DNA of 45,945 nt from Planctomycetota bacterium. Its GTDB lineage: Bacteria; Planctomycetota; B15-G4. The notes beneath the pieces were generated by a model. The model was not told the DNA's origin, did no database searches, and saw only the letters and a list, made by a program, of their open reading frames with translations. Positions 8,419-17,329 of the stretch are shown piece after piece. The translations under genes were made by a program, and so were the position numbers. The stretch is from positions 1 through 45,945 of the forward strand of contig QNBX01000015.1 of assembly GCA_003644265.1 (NCBI GenBank), read 5' to 3'. How positions within the stretch are numbered: position 1 is the stretch's first letter; the number at the start of each line of letters is the position of its first letter.

Positions 8419-9840
8419 ATGGACCCAAGCCAGCCCTCGCCCAACGTCGATGCAGCTCCGTGGCTACGGTCCGCGAGCGCACTGTTGCTCGGCGTCCTCG
8501 GCGCCTGCGCTCCCGAGTCGGCTGACGCAGCTTCCGCGCCAAACGTCATCATCTGGCTGGTGGACACCCTGCGCGCGGACCACCTGTCGTGCTACGGCTA
8601 CGAGCGCCCGACCTCGCCGCAGCTCGACGCCCTGGCCGCGGACGGTGTGCTGTTCGAGCAGCTGCACGCCCAGTCCAACTGGACCCAGCCGTCCATGGCC
8701 TCGATCTTCACCGGGCGCTGGCCCGGGCGCTTCGACGGGGGCTTCGAGAGCCGGCTGGCGGAGCAGTCACTCACGGCGGCCGAGTGGTTCTCGGCCCACG
8801 GCTATGCCACCGCCGGCTTCGTGCTGAGCGTGGCCGTGGGCGAGCGCTTCGGCTTCGCCCAGGGCTTTGAGCGCTTCGAGGAACTCGACGCCCACGTCGA
8901 CGAGCGCGAGCGCACCAAGCGGCAGGGCCGCGGGTACGACGCCGACGTGCTGGTGCAGCGCGCGCTGGCCTGGCTGGACACGCAGCGCGCCGACGAGCGC
9001 CCGTTCCTGCTCTACCTGCACTCCATGGACCCGCACCTGCCCCACGAGGCCCACCCCGGGTTCCCCAGCTGGACGCAGCCCTACGACGGACCGCTCGACG
9101 GCACCACCACCACGACCTTCACCGCACAGGACGAAGCCTGGCCGCTGACGGAGATCGACCGTCAGCACATGCGCGACCTGTACGACGGCGAGGTGGCCTT
9201 CAACGACCACTGCCTCGGGCAGCTCGTGGACGCGCTGACGGCGCGCGGGCTCGCCCGGGACACCCTGCTGGTGGTGCTCTCCGATCACGGTGAGGAGCTC
9301 TGGGACCGCAGCTTCTACGGACACGGCCACGACAGCCTGCACCACGAGATGACGCGTGTGCCGTGGGTGCTGCACTGGCCGGGCAGGCTGACCCCGGGCC
9401 TGCGCCTGCCCGGCCTGGCGCGGGGCGTCGACGTGCTGCCGACGTTGTTGGAGCTGGTGGGCTTGCCGGCGCTGCCGGAGGCGGACGGCGTCTCCCTGGC
9501 AGCGGCCGCCCGAGGCGACGGCCCCATCCCCAGGGACCTGCCGGCGTTCTCGCTGCGCGGTCGACGCCGTGACGACCCGCGCGCGCTGCGCACGGCGCGC
9601 ACGTTCTGCTACGCCAACCCACGCACGGGCGAGCAGGGGCTCTACCTGCTGCCCGATGACCCCGACGAGCGCGCCAACCTGCGCAGCGAGCGGCCACGCG
9701 CCTTCCTGCACGCGGCGGGTCCGCTCTCTCGCTGGGTACGGCTGCTGCGGGAGCGGGCCGAGGCCGGTCCGGAGACCGACGCCGTCGCGCTCGACCCCGC
9801 GACCGAGGCGCGCTTGCGCGAGCTCGGCTACCTGCGCTGA
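8419..9840 (+). CDS. Lipoprotein AP/sulfatase superfamily hydrolase with Thr nucleophile
   Basis: 473 residues from the ATG at 8419, which follows AAGGTG by five bases. A longer in-frame TTG start at 8371 would push the signal peptide inward, so I prefer 8419. The signal ends in the lipobox VLGAC (Cys30). Core motifs are IIWLVDTLRADH (Asp49), the nucleophile segment NWTQPSMASIFTG (Thr89 at the nucleophile position, Met where sulfatases have Arg), and LSDHGEELWD followed by GHGHDSLHHE. The C-terminus is ELGYLR. As with its paralogues at 816-2225 and 41282-42721, it lacks the Cys/Ser needed for formylglycine. It is probably an outward-facing, lipid-anchored phospho- or phosphonate-ester hydrolase or transferase of unknown substrate. 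Confidence 0.82.
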   Translation: MDPSQPSPNVDAAPWLRSASALLLGVLGACAPESADAASAPNVIIWLVDTLRADHLSCYGYERPTSPQLDALAADGVLFEQLHAQSNWTQPSMASIFTGRWPGRFDGGFESRLAEQSLTAAEWFSAHGYATAGFVLSVAVGERFGFAQGFERFEELDAHVDERERTKRQGRGYDADVLVQRALAWLDTQRADERPFLLYLHSMDPHLPHEAHPGFPSWTQPYDGPLDGTTTTTFTAQDEAWPLTEIDRQHMRDLYDGEVAFNDHCLGQLVDALTARGLARDTLLVVLSDHGEELWDRSFYGHGHDSLHHEMTRVPWVLHWPGRLTPGLRLPGLARGVDVLPTLLELVGLPALPEADGVSLAAAARGDGPIPRDLPAFSLRGRRRDDPRALRTARTFCYANPRTGEQGLYLLPDDPDERANLRSERPRAFLHAAGPLSRWVRLLRERAEAGPETDAVALDPATEARLRELGYLR

Positions 9841-9914
9841 GCTCGCGCCGGCGCCTGAGCGACATGAGCGAGCTCACACACCCCGGGACCGCACTCTCCG
9901 GGTAGAGTCTCGGC

Positions 9915-10751
9915 ATGACGAGCCCCAAGGAACTCCTGGTCCTTGCCCTCGGACTCGTCGGCTTGGCCACTCCCGCCTACCGGGTGTACGAACGGCTGCT
10001 CGCGCGTCGGGAGCGTCAGCAGGTGGACGCGCCAACGATCGGCGCTGACGGCCTGCCCTTCCCTCCCGCTGCTCTCATGCACTCGGTGGCCGGCACCGCC
10101 GACACAGACTGGTTCCTTGAGGGAGGCGGCAAGGCGGCCCAGGCCCTGCGCGATATCCTGGCCCACCAAGACCAGAGCCTGGACCAGATGGAACGCCTGC
10201 TTGAATTCGGCTGCGGCTGCGGGCGCGTGGTGCGGCAGCTCCAGGATCTCCCCGGTCAGGTGCACGGCTGCGACTGGAACGAGCGCGCCACCGACTGGTG
10301 CCGCCGCAACCTGGGCTTCGCACACTTCGAGCAGAACACGCTCGCGCCACCGCTGCCCTACGATGCCCAGAGCTTCGACTTCATCTACGCCCTTTCGGTG
10401 TTCACTCACATGGGCGAGGACCTGCAGCGACCCTGGATGGACGAGCTGCGACGCGTGCTCAAGCCCGGCGGCCTGCTGGTGCTCAGCACCCACGGGCGCC
10501 GCTACGGCGAGCGCCTCAGCGGCGCCGAGCGACGGACGTTTGAACGCGGCGAGTTCCTGGTGCGCCACGTGCAAGGCGCCGGCACCAACCTGTGCTCCTC
10601 ATTTCACCCCGAGGCCTACCTGCGTGGCGCCTTCAGCGGCGGCTTCGAACTGCTGGAGATCGTGCTCGAGGGTGCGCGCGGCAACCCGCACCAAGACCTG
10701 ACACTGCTGCGGCGGCCGCGCTCAGACAGCGCCTCAGGTGCCTCCGCCTGA
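9915..10751 (+). CDS. SAM-dependent class I methyltransferase with N-terminal membrane segment
   Basis: 278 residues. Residues 6-22 (ELLVLALGLVGLATPAYRVY region) form one hydrophobic segment, probably a signal anchor. The methyltransferase core follows: LLEFGCGCGRV (96-105, motif I), GCDWNERATDWCR, FDFIYALSVFTHM (motif IV and V region) and RVLKPGGLLVLSTHG, the typical post-IV strand of PF08241/PF13649 enzymes. A TAGAGT hexamer at 9903-9908 sits seven bases before the ATG and no ribosome site is visible, so the transcript may be leaderless. A stem-loop overlaps its stop codon. It has no obvious operon partner. The substrate is unknown; similar proteins occur in glycan or lipid modification loci. 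Confidence 0.78.
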   Translation: MTSPKELLVLALGLVGLATPAYRVYERLLARRERQQVDAPTIGADGLPFPPAALMHSVAGTADTDWFLEGGGKAAQALRDILAHQDQSLDQMERLLEFGCGCGRVVRQLQDLPGQVHGCDWNERATDWCRRNLGFAHFEQNTLAPPLPYDAQSFDFIYALSVFTHMGEDLQRPWMDELRRVLKPGGLLVLSTHGRRYGERLSGAERRTFERGEFLVRHVQGAGTNLCSSFHPEAYLRGAFSGGFELLEIVLEGARGNPHQDLTLLRRPRSDSASGASA

Positions 10752-10758
10752 GGCGCTG
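10727..10758 (+). terminator. Perfect 12-bp stem-loop overlapping the methyltransferase stop codon
   Basis: CAGCGCCTCAGG (10727-10738) and CCTGAGGCGCTG (10747-10758) are exact reverse complements around an 8-nt loop. The stop codon (10749-10751) is inside the right arm. A short TTT follows at 10762-10764. It separates the methyltransferase from the pyrimidine operon. Confidence 0.65.
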
Positions 10759-10762
10759 GCCT

Positions 10763-10791
10763 TTGGCGTCGCGCCAATTCCGGGCTACGAT
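10763..10791 (+). promoter_or_regulatory. Candidate housekeeping promoter of the pyrimidine-degradation operon
   Basis: TTGGCG (10763-10768), a 17-bp spacer and TACGAT (10786-10791) match four of six bases each of the sigma70 -35 and -10 hexamers with ideal spacing. It lies just after the stem-loop at 10727-10758 and 35 bp before the first gene of the operon. Confidence 0.4.
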
Positions 10792-10826
10792 CTGCGCCCC
10801 GCACTGACCCGAGACTGGAGCGATTC

Positions 10827-12272
<1,446 letters not shown>

Positions 12273-12382
12273 CCGACACAACGCGAGACACCCAGCTCAC
12301 CAGGCACCACGCGCCGCACATCGCATCACGCCCGACACACCTGACAACCCCACGCCCCCGCTCAGCGCAACGGAGATCCGAC

Positions 12383-13255
12383 GTGCCCAGAATCGTCAAG
12401 GCCGGCCTCGTGCAGTGCAGCAACCCGCTCAACGACGAGAGCCGCCCCGTGGCCGAGATCCAGAAGGCGGCGTTGGAGCACCACCTGCCGTTCATCGAGC
12501 AGGCCGGCGAGGCGGGCGTGCAGATCCTGTGCCTGCAGGAGATCTTCAACGGCCCGTACTTCTGCCCGGGCCAGGACGCGCGCTGGTACGACGCGGCCGA
12601 GCCCGTGCCCGGCCCCACCACCGAGCGCATGGCCGAGTACGCCAAGAGGTACCAGATGGTGATGGTCGTGCCGCTCTACGAGCGCGAGCAGGCCGGCGTC
12701 TACTACAACACCGCCGCGGTCATCGACGCCGACGGCACGTACCTGGGCAAGTACCGCAAGAACCACATCCCGCACACCAGCGGCTTCTGGGAGAAGTACT
12801 TCTTCAAGCCCGGCAACCTGGGCTACCCGGTGTTCGAGACGCGCTACGCCAAGATCGGCGTGTACATCTGCTACGACCGGCACTTCCCCGAAGGCGCGCG
12901 GGCCCTGGGCCTGGCGGGCGCCGAGATCGTGTTCAACCCCTCGGCCACGGTCGCCGGCCTCTCGCAGTACCTGTGGAAGCTCGAGCAGCCGGCCCACGCC
13001 GTGGCCAACGGCTTCTTCATGGGCTGCAGCAACCGCGTGGGCACCGAGGCGCCCTGGAACATCGGCAGGTTCTACGGCAGCAGCTACTTCGTGAATCCGC
13101 GCGGCGAGCTGCTGGCCGAGGGCAGCGAGACCGACGACGAGCTGATCGTGGCGGAGCTCGACCTCGACCAGATCGAGGAGGTGCGCCGCACCTGGCAGTT
13201 CTTCCGCGACCGCCGGCCCGAGACCTACGACGACTTGTGCGACCTGCTGCCGTAG
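12383..13255 (+). CDS. Beta-ureidopropionase (N-carbamoyl-beta-alanine amidohydrolase), nitrilase superfamily
   Basis: 290 residues from a GTG start with GGAG a few bases upstream. The nitrilase triad is visible: Glu53 (LCLQEIFNGP), Lys126 (KYRKNHIPH) and Cys163 (GVYICYDRHFPEGAR). The reaction is N-carbamoyl-beta-alanine (or N-carbamoyl-3-aminoisobutyrate) to the free beta-amino acid, CO2 and ammonia. The sequence would also match N-carbamoylputrescine amidase, its closest relative. The neighbours, dihydropyrimidinase and dihydropyrimidine dehydrogenase, decide for the pyrimidine role. There is no signal peptide, so it is cytoplasmic. It follows the dehydrogenase gene after 110 bp and precedes dihydropyrimidinase by 169 bp; neither gap shows a clear terminator. 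Confidence 0.88.
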   Translation: MPRIVKAGLVQCSNPLNDESRPVAEIQKAALEHHLPFIEQAGEAGVQILCLQEIFNGPYFCPGQDARWYDAAEPVPGPTTERMAEYAKRYQMVMVVPLYEREQAGVYYNTAAVIDADGTYLGKYRKNHIPHTSGFWEKYFFKPGNLGYPVFETRYAKIGVYICYDRHFPEGARALGLAGAEIVFNPSATVAGLSQYLWKLEQPAHAVANGFFMGCSNRVGTEAPWNIGRFYGSSYFVNPRGELLAEGSETDDELIVAELDLDQIEEVRRTWQFFRDRRPETYDDLCDLLP

Positions 13256-13424
13256 CTGGCCGGACGGACGGCGGCTGCGCCCGGACCGGCGACGAGGCGG
13301 CCAGGGCGGGCGCAGCAGCAACGCCCGCAGGGAGGCGACGCACACGGCGCGCCTCACGAGTACCCTGGATCGAACAGCGCGCGGGCCTGACACAGCGCCC
13401 GCGCCCCACCGACAAGGAGGCAAG

Positions 13425-14801
13425 TTGGGCATCCTGATCAAGCATGGCGACGTGGTCACGGCCCTCGATCAGTGGACCGGCGACGTGCGCTGCGAGGGCG
13501 GCACGATCGTGGAGCTGGGCGTCGGCCTGGAGCCGCGCGCCGGCGAGCAGGTCATCGACGCCGGCGGACAGTACGTCTTCCCCGGCGGCATCGACCCCCA
13601 CGTGCACATGGAGATGCCCTTCATGGGCACGGTCTCCTCGGACGACTTCGAGACCGGCACCGCGGCCGGCGTGGCCGGCGGCACCACCTCGATCATCGAC
13701 TTCGTGATCCCGGGCCGCGGCGACGACCTGATGCGGACCTTGGGCGTGTGGCACGAGCGCGCCGCCAAGGCCGTGGCCGACTACGCCTTCCACATGGCCG
13801 TGACCTGGTGGGGAGACGACACCGCCGAGCACATGCGCCGCTGCGTACAGGACGAGGGCATCCCGTCCTTCAAGACCTTCATGGCGTACCGCGGGGCCAT
13901 CGGTGTCGATGACATCGAGCTGATCAAGATCATGAACACCGCGCGGGAGCTGGGCGCGCTCACCACGGTGCACGCCGAACACGGCGACATGGTCGTCGAC
14001 CTGCAGGACAAGCTCTTCGGCGAGGGCAAGATCAGCCCGAAGTACCATGCCCTGTCGCGCCCCGCGCCGCTGGAGGGCGAGGCCACCAGCCGCGCCATCA
14101 TGCTGGCGCGCATGACCCGCGAGCCGCTCTACGTGGTGCACGTCACCTGCCAGCAGGCCGCCCACGCCATCACCGAGGCCCGCGAGCGCGGCCAGAACGT
14201 CATCGGCGAGACCTGCCCGCAGTACCTGCTGCTGGACGCCGACGTCTACGACAAGCCGGACTTCGAGGGCGCGGCCTACGTCATGTCGCCCCCCATCCGT
14301 CCGCGCGGCCACCAGCAGGCGCTCTGGGCGGCGCTCAAGGCCGGCACCCTGCAGGTGCTGGCCACCGACCACTGCCCCTTCAACATGGCCGGGCAGAAGG
14401 AGATGGGCCGCGACGACTTCCGGCTGATCCCCAACGGCGCCGCGGGCATCCAGCACCGCCTCGCGCTGATGTACACCTACGGCGTGCTCGAGGGGCGGCT
14501 CGACCTGCACGACTTCGTCAACATCACCTCCACCCGCGCCGCCAAGATCTTCGGCCTGTACCCGCGCAAGGGCGCCATCGCCGTGGGCTCGGACGCCGAC
14601 CTGGTGCTCTGGGATCCGGCCGCCACGGGCGTCATCTCCGCCTCCACCCACAAGCACCGCTGCGACCGCAACATCTTCGAGGGCTTCAAGACCCGCGGGG
14701 CCCCGTCGCGCGTGATCGTCAACGGGCGCGTGCAGTGCAGCGACGGCCAGCTCAGCGTCGAGACCGGCGCCGGCCGCTACCTCAAGAGGAGTCTGTCATG
14801 A
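13425..14801 (+). CDS. Dihydropyrimidinase
   Basis: 458 residues. The TTG start is fixed by a perfect AAGGAGG five bases before it. This is a cyclic amidohydrolase with a two-metal site: GIDPHVHM (His59, His61), the lysine to be carbamylated in PSFKTFMAYRG (Lys150), TVHAEHGD (His183), VVHVTCQQA (His239) and ATDHCPFN (Asp315). It opens dihydrouracil or dihydrothymine to the N-carbamoyl-beta-amino acid, which the preceding gene product then cleaves. SFKTFMAYRG and IPNGAAGIQHR are typical of dihydropyrimidinase and hydantoinase; the operon favours the former. The stop overlaps the next start as ATGA at 14798-14801. Confidence 0.93.
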   Translation: MGILIKHGDVVTALDQWTGDVRCEGGTIVELGVGLEPRAGEQVIDAGGQYVFPGGIDPHVHMEMPFMGTVSSDDFETGTAAGVAGGTTSIIDFVIPGRGDDLMRTLGVWHERAAKAVADYAFHMAVTWWGDDTAEHMRRCVQDEGIPSFKTFMAYRGAIGVDDIELIKIMNTARELGALTTVHAEHGDMVVDLQDKLFGEGKISPKYHALSRPAPLEGEATSRAIMLARMTREPLYVVHVTCQQAAHAITEARERGQNVIGETCPQYLLLDADVYDKPDFEGAAYVMSPPIRPRGHQQALWAALKAGTLQVLATDHCPFNMAGQKEMGRDDFRLIPNGAAGIQHRLALMYTYGVLEGRLDLHDFVNITSTRAAKIFGLYPRKGAIAVGSDADLVLWDPAATGVISASTHKHRCDRNIFEGFKTRGAPSRVIVNGRVQCSDGQLSVETGAGRYLKRSLS

Positions 14802-16144
14802 GCACCCCCGACCCGAGCGCAGCCCCGACCAGCGACCGCGCGGCCGAGGTGCGCAGGAAGCACGCCGCGTACCTGCTGCCCGCCGTGTCCAACTACTATG
14901 ACGAACCGATCGTGCTGGAGAGCGGCCGGGGCACGCGCCTCACCGATGTCGACGGGCGGCAGTACCTCGACTTCTTCGGGGGCATCCTCACGGTCTCCGT
15001 GGGCCACTGCAACGCGCGCGTCACCGACGCGATCAAGACCCAGGTCGATCGGCTGGGGCACGTGTCCACGCTCTACCCCACCGTGCCCATCGTCGAGCTG
15101 GCCGAGCGCATGGCGGCCATCACGCCCGAGGGCCTGAACAAGTCGATGTTCACGGCGTCGGGCACCGAGGCCGACGAGACCGCCGTGGCCCTGGCCCAGG
15201 TCTTCACCGGTTCCATCGAGCTGATCGCCCTGCGCCACGGCTACTCGGGGCGCTCCATGCTGGCCCAGTCGCTCACGGCCCACGGCCCCTGGCGCGCGGT
15301 GCCCACCCAGATCGCGGGCATCAAGCACGGCCTGGCGCCGTACTGCTACCGCTGCCCCATGAAGCTGACCTATCCCAGCTGCGACGTGGCCTGCGCGCGC
15401 GACCTCGAGGAGCTGATCCAGACCACCACCACCGGCAAGATCGCCGGCTTCCTGGCCGAGCCGATCCAGGGTGTGGGCGGCTTCGTGACCCCGCCGCCGG
15501 AGTACTTCGAGGTGGCCGTCGAGATCGTGCGCAAGCACGGTGGCGTGTTCATCTGCGACGAGGTGCAGACCGGCTTCGGGCGCACCGGCGGCACGATGTT
15601 CGGCATCGAGCACTACGGCGTGACGCCCGACATCATGACCATGGCCAAGGGCGTGGCCAACGGCATGCCCCTGGGCGTGACCATCGCCACGGACGAGATC
15701 GCCAACGCCTTCGGCGCCCTCACCATCTCGACCTACGGCGGCAACCCCATGAGCTGCGCCGCCGCGCTGGCCACGCTCGACGTGATCGAGGGCGACGAGC
15801 TGCCCGCCAACGCCGAGGTCCAGGGCGCGCGCCTGCGCGCGGGCCTGGAGCAGCTGCAGCAGCGCCACCCCGCGGCCATCGGTGACGTGCGCGGCATGGG
15901 GCTCATGCAGGCCATCGAGCTGGTGCTCGACGAGAGCGCCGGCGACCGCACGCCCGACACCGCCCTGACCGCGCGCCTGTTCGAGCAGACCAAGGCCCGC
16001 GGGCTGCTGATCGGCAAGGGCGGACTGCACGGCAACGTGGTGCGCATCTCGCCCGCGCTCAACATCACGGCCCACGAGATCGACGAGGCCCTGGCCATTC
16101 TGGGCGAGGCCATGGCCGCCGCCATCAAGGGAGGCAACGCATGA
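14798..16144 (+). CDS. Class III PLP aminotransferase, probable beta-alanine (3-aminoisobutyrate) transaminase
   Basis: 448 residues from the ATG at 14798, with AGAGGA upstream and a 4-base overlap with the previous stop. An upstream in-frame start would lie inside dihydropyrimidinase and is rejected. Fold type I class III motifs: FTASGTEADE (119-128), FICDEVQTGFGRTG (Asp254 binds the pyridine nitrogen) and TMAKGVANGMPLG (Lys284, Schiff base). A Cys-rich insert, YCYRCPMKLTYPSCDVAC (182-199), is typical of the AGXT2-like branch (alanine-glyoxylate and beta-alanine transaminases). It should convert beta-alanine or 3-aminoisobutyrate plus pyruvate or 2-oxoglutarate to the semialdehyde used by MmsA. 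Exact donor and acceptor cannot be read. The stop overlaps the next start (ATGA). Confidence 0.88.
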   Translation: MSTPDPSAAPTSDRAAEVRRKHAAYLLPAVSNYYDEPIVLESGRGTRLTDVDGRQYLDFFGGILTVSVGHCNARVTDAIKTQVDRLGHVSTLYPTVPIVELAERMAAITPEGLNKSMFTASGTEADETAVALAQVFTGSIELIALRHGYSGRSMLAQSLTAHGPWRAVPTQIAGIKHGLAPYCYRCPMKLTYPSCDVACARDLEELIQTTTTGKIAGFLAEPIQGVGGFVTPPPEYFEVAVEIVRKHGGVFICDEVQTGFGRTGGTMFGIEHYGVTPDIMTMAKGVANGMPLGVTIATDEIANAFGALTISTYGGNPMSCAAALATLDVIEGDELPANAEVQGARLRAGLEQLQQRHPAAIGDVRGMGLMQAIELVLDESAGDRTPDTALTARLFEQTKARGLLIGKGGLHGNVVRISPALNITAHEIDEALAILGEAMAAAIKGGNA

Positions 16145-17241
16145 CCGACCTCAGCACCGTCATCAACGGCATCCGCTTCAAGAACCCCTTCGTGCTGGCC
16201 TCGGGTCCGCCCGGCACCAACGCCAAGGTGATCCAGCGCACCTTCGACCTGGGCTGGGGCGGCATGGTCTGCAAGACCATCAGCCTCGACTGCACCAAGG
16301 TCATCAACCTGATCCCGCGCTACGGCAAGCTGCCGGTGGACCCGGGCTCCAAGCGCTACATCGGCTTCCAGAACATCGAGCTCATCTCCGACCGGCCCTT
16401 TGACGTGTGGCTCGAAGACCTGGCCGCGTGCAAGGCCAGCCACCCCGACCACGTGCTGATCGCGTCGATCATGGAGGAGTACCACCAGGACCGCTGGGTC
16501 GAGATCACCGAGCGCGTGGCGGCCACCGGCGTGGACGGCTTCGAGCTCAACCTGTCCTGCCCGCACGGCCTGCCCGAGCGGCGCATGGGCGCGGCCATGG
16601 GCCAGAACCCCGCCATGGTCAGCGACGTCGTGGGCTGGGTGCGCGGCGCCACCAAGCTGCCCATCTGGGCCAAGATGACCCCCAACATCACCGACATCAC
16701 GGTGCCGTCCAAGGCGGCGGTGGCCGCGGGCGCCGACGGGCTGTCGGCCATCAACACGATCCTGGGCATCATCGGCATCAACCTGGAGACCCTGCGCCCC
16801 ATGCCCACGGTGGAGGGCTACAGCGAGCCCGGCGGCTACTCCGGCCGCGCCGTGCGACCCATCGCCCTGCGCCAGGTGATGGAGATCGCGCGGGCCTGCC
16901 CGGACGCGACGGTCTCGGGCATGGGCGGCGTCGAGACCGCCGAGGACGCCATCATGTTCCTGCTGGTGGGCGCCAGCAGCGTGCAGGTCTGCACCGCCGC
17001 CATGCTCCAGGGCTATGAGATGATCGACGGCCTGCTGGAGGGGCTCGCGGCCTTCATGGACAAGCACGGCTTCGAGCACGTCTCCGACATCGTGGGCAAG
17101 AGCCTGCCGTACTTCACCACCCACGCCGAGCTGGTGCAGCGCCAGCGCGACGCCCGCCGGGCTCACACCGGTCAGGCCAGCCGCGACGATGTCTGGAAGG
17201 GCGACATCGCGGGCGAGACGGACGCGCTGGTCACCGACTGA
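16141..17241 (+). CDS. Dihydropyrimidine dehydrogenase, short form lacking Fe-S domain (PreA/PYD1-like)
   Basis: 366 residues. The FMN barrel of the DHODH/DPD family is seen in NPFVLASGPPGTN, ELNLSCPHGLPERRMG (Cys140), WAKMTPNITDIT, SAINTILGIIGI, VEGYSEPGGYSG and VSGMGGVETAEDA, ending VQVCTAAMLQGY. It reduces uracil and thymine to the dihydro forms, the first pathway step. E. coli PreA carries a C-terminal two-[4Fe-4S] domain and works with PreT. This protein ends without any ferredoxin Cys motif and no preT is nearby. Its C-terminus (DDVWKGDIAGETDALVTD) instead resembles plant chloroplast PYD1 as I remember it. In mammalian DPD the loop after LSCPHG carries a catalytic Cys in ACGQ; here it reads AAMGQ (Met153). 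The electron donor is therefore uncertain. Confidence 0.88.
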   Translation: MTDLSTVINGIRFKNPFVLASGPPGTNAKVIQRTFDLGWGGMVCKTISLDCTKVINLIPRYGKLPVDPGSKRYIGFQNIELISDRPFDVWLEDLAACKASHPDHVLIASIMEEYHQDRWVEITERVAATGVDGFELNLSCPHGLPERRMGAAMGQNPAMVSDVVGWVRGATKLPIWAKMTPNITDITVPSKAAVAAGADGLSAINTILGIIGINLETLRPMPTVEGYSEPGGYSGRAVRPIALRQVMEIARACPDATVSGMGGVETAEDAIMFLLVGASSVQVCTAAMLQGYEMIDGLLEGLAAFMDKHGFEHVSDIVGKSLPYFTTHAELVQRQRDARRAHTGQASRDDVWKGDIAGETDALVTD

Positions 17242-17329
17242 GCGCTATACTCGCCGCGTTCCGCCCCTGGCCTGCGCACGTCGCGGATTCCTGCCGCGAG
17301 GCTGCGGGCAGGCCCCCAGGAGCCTCACG

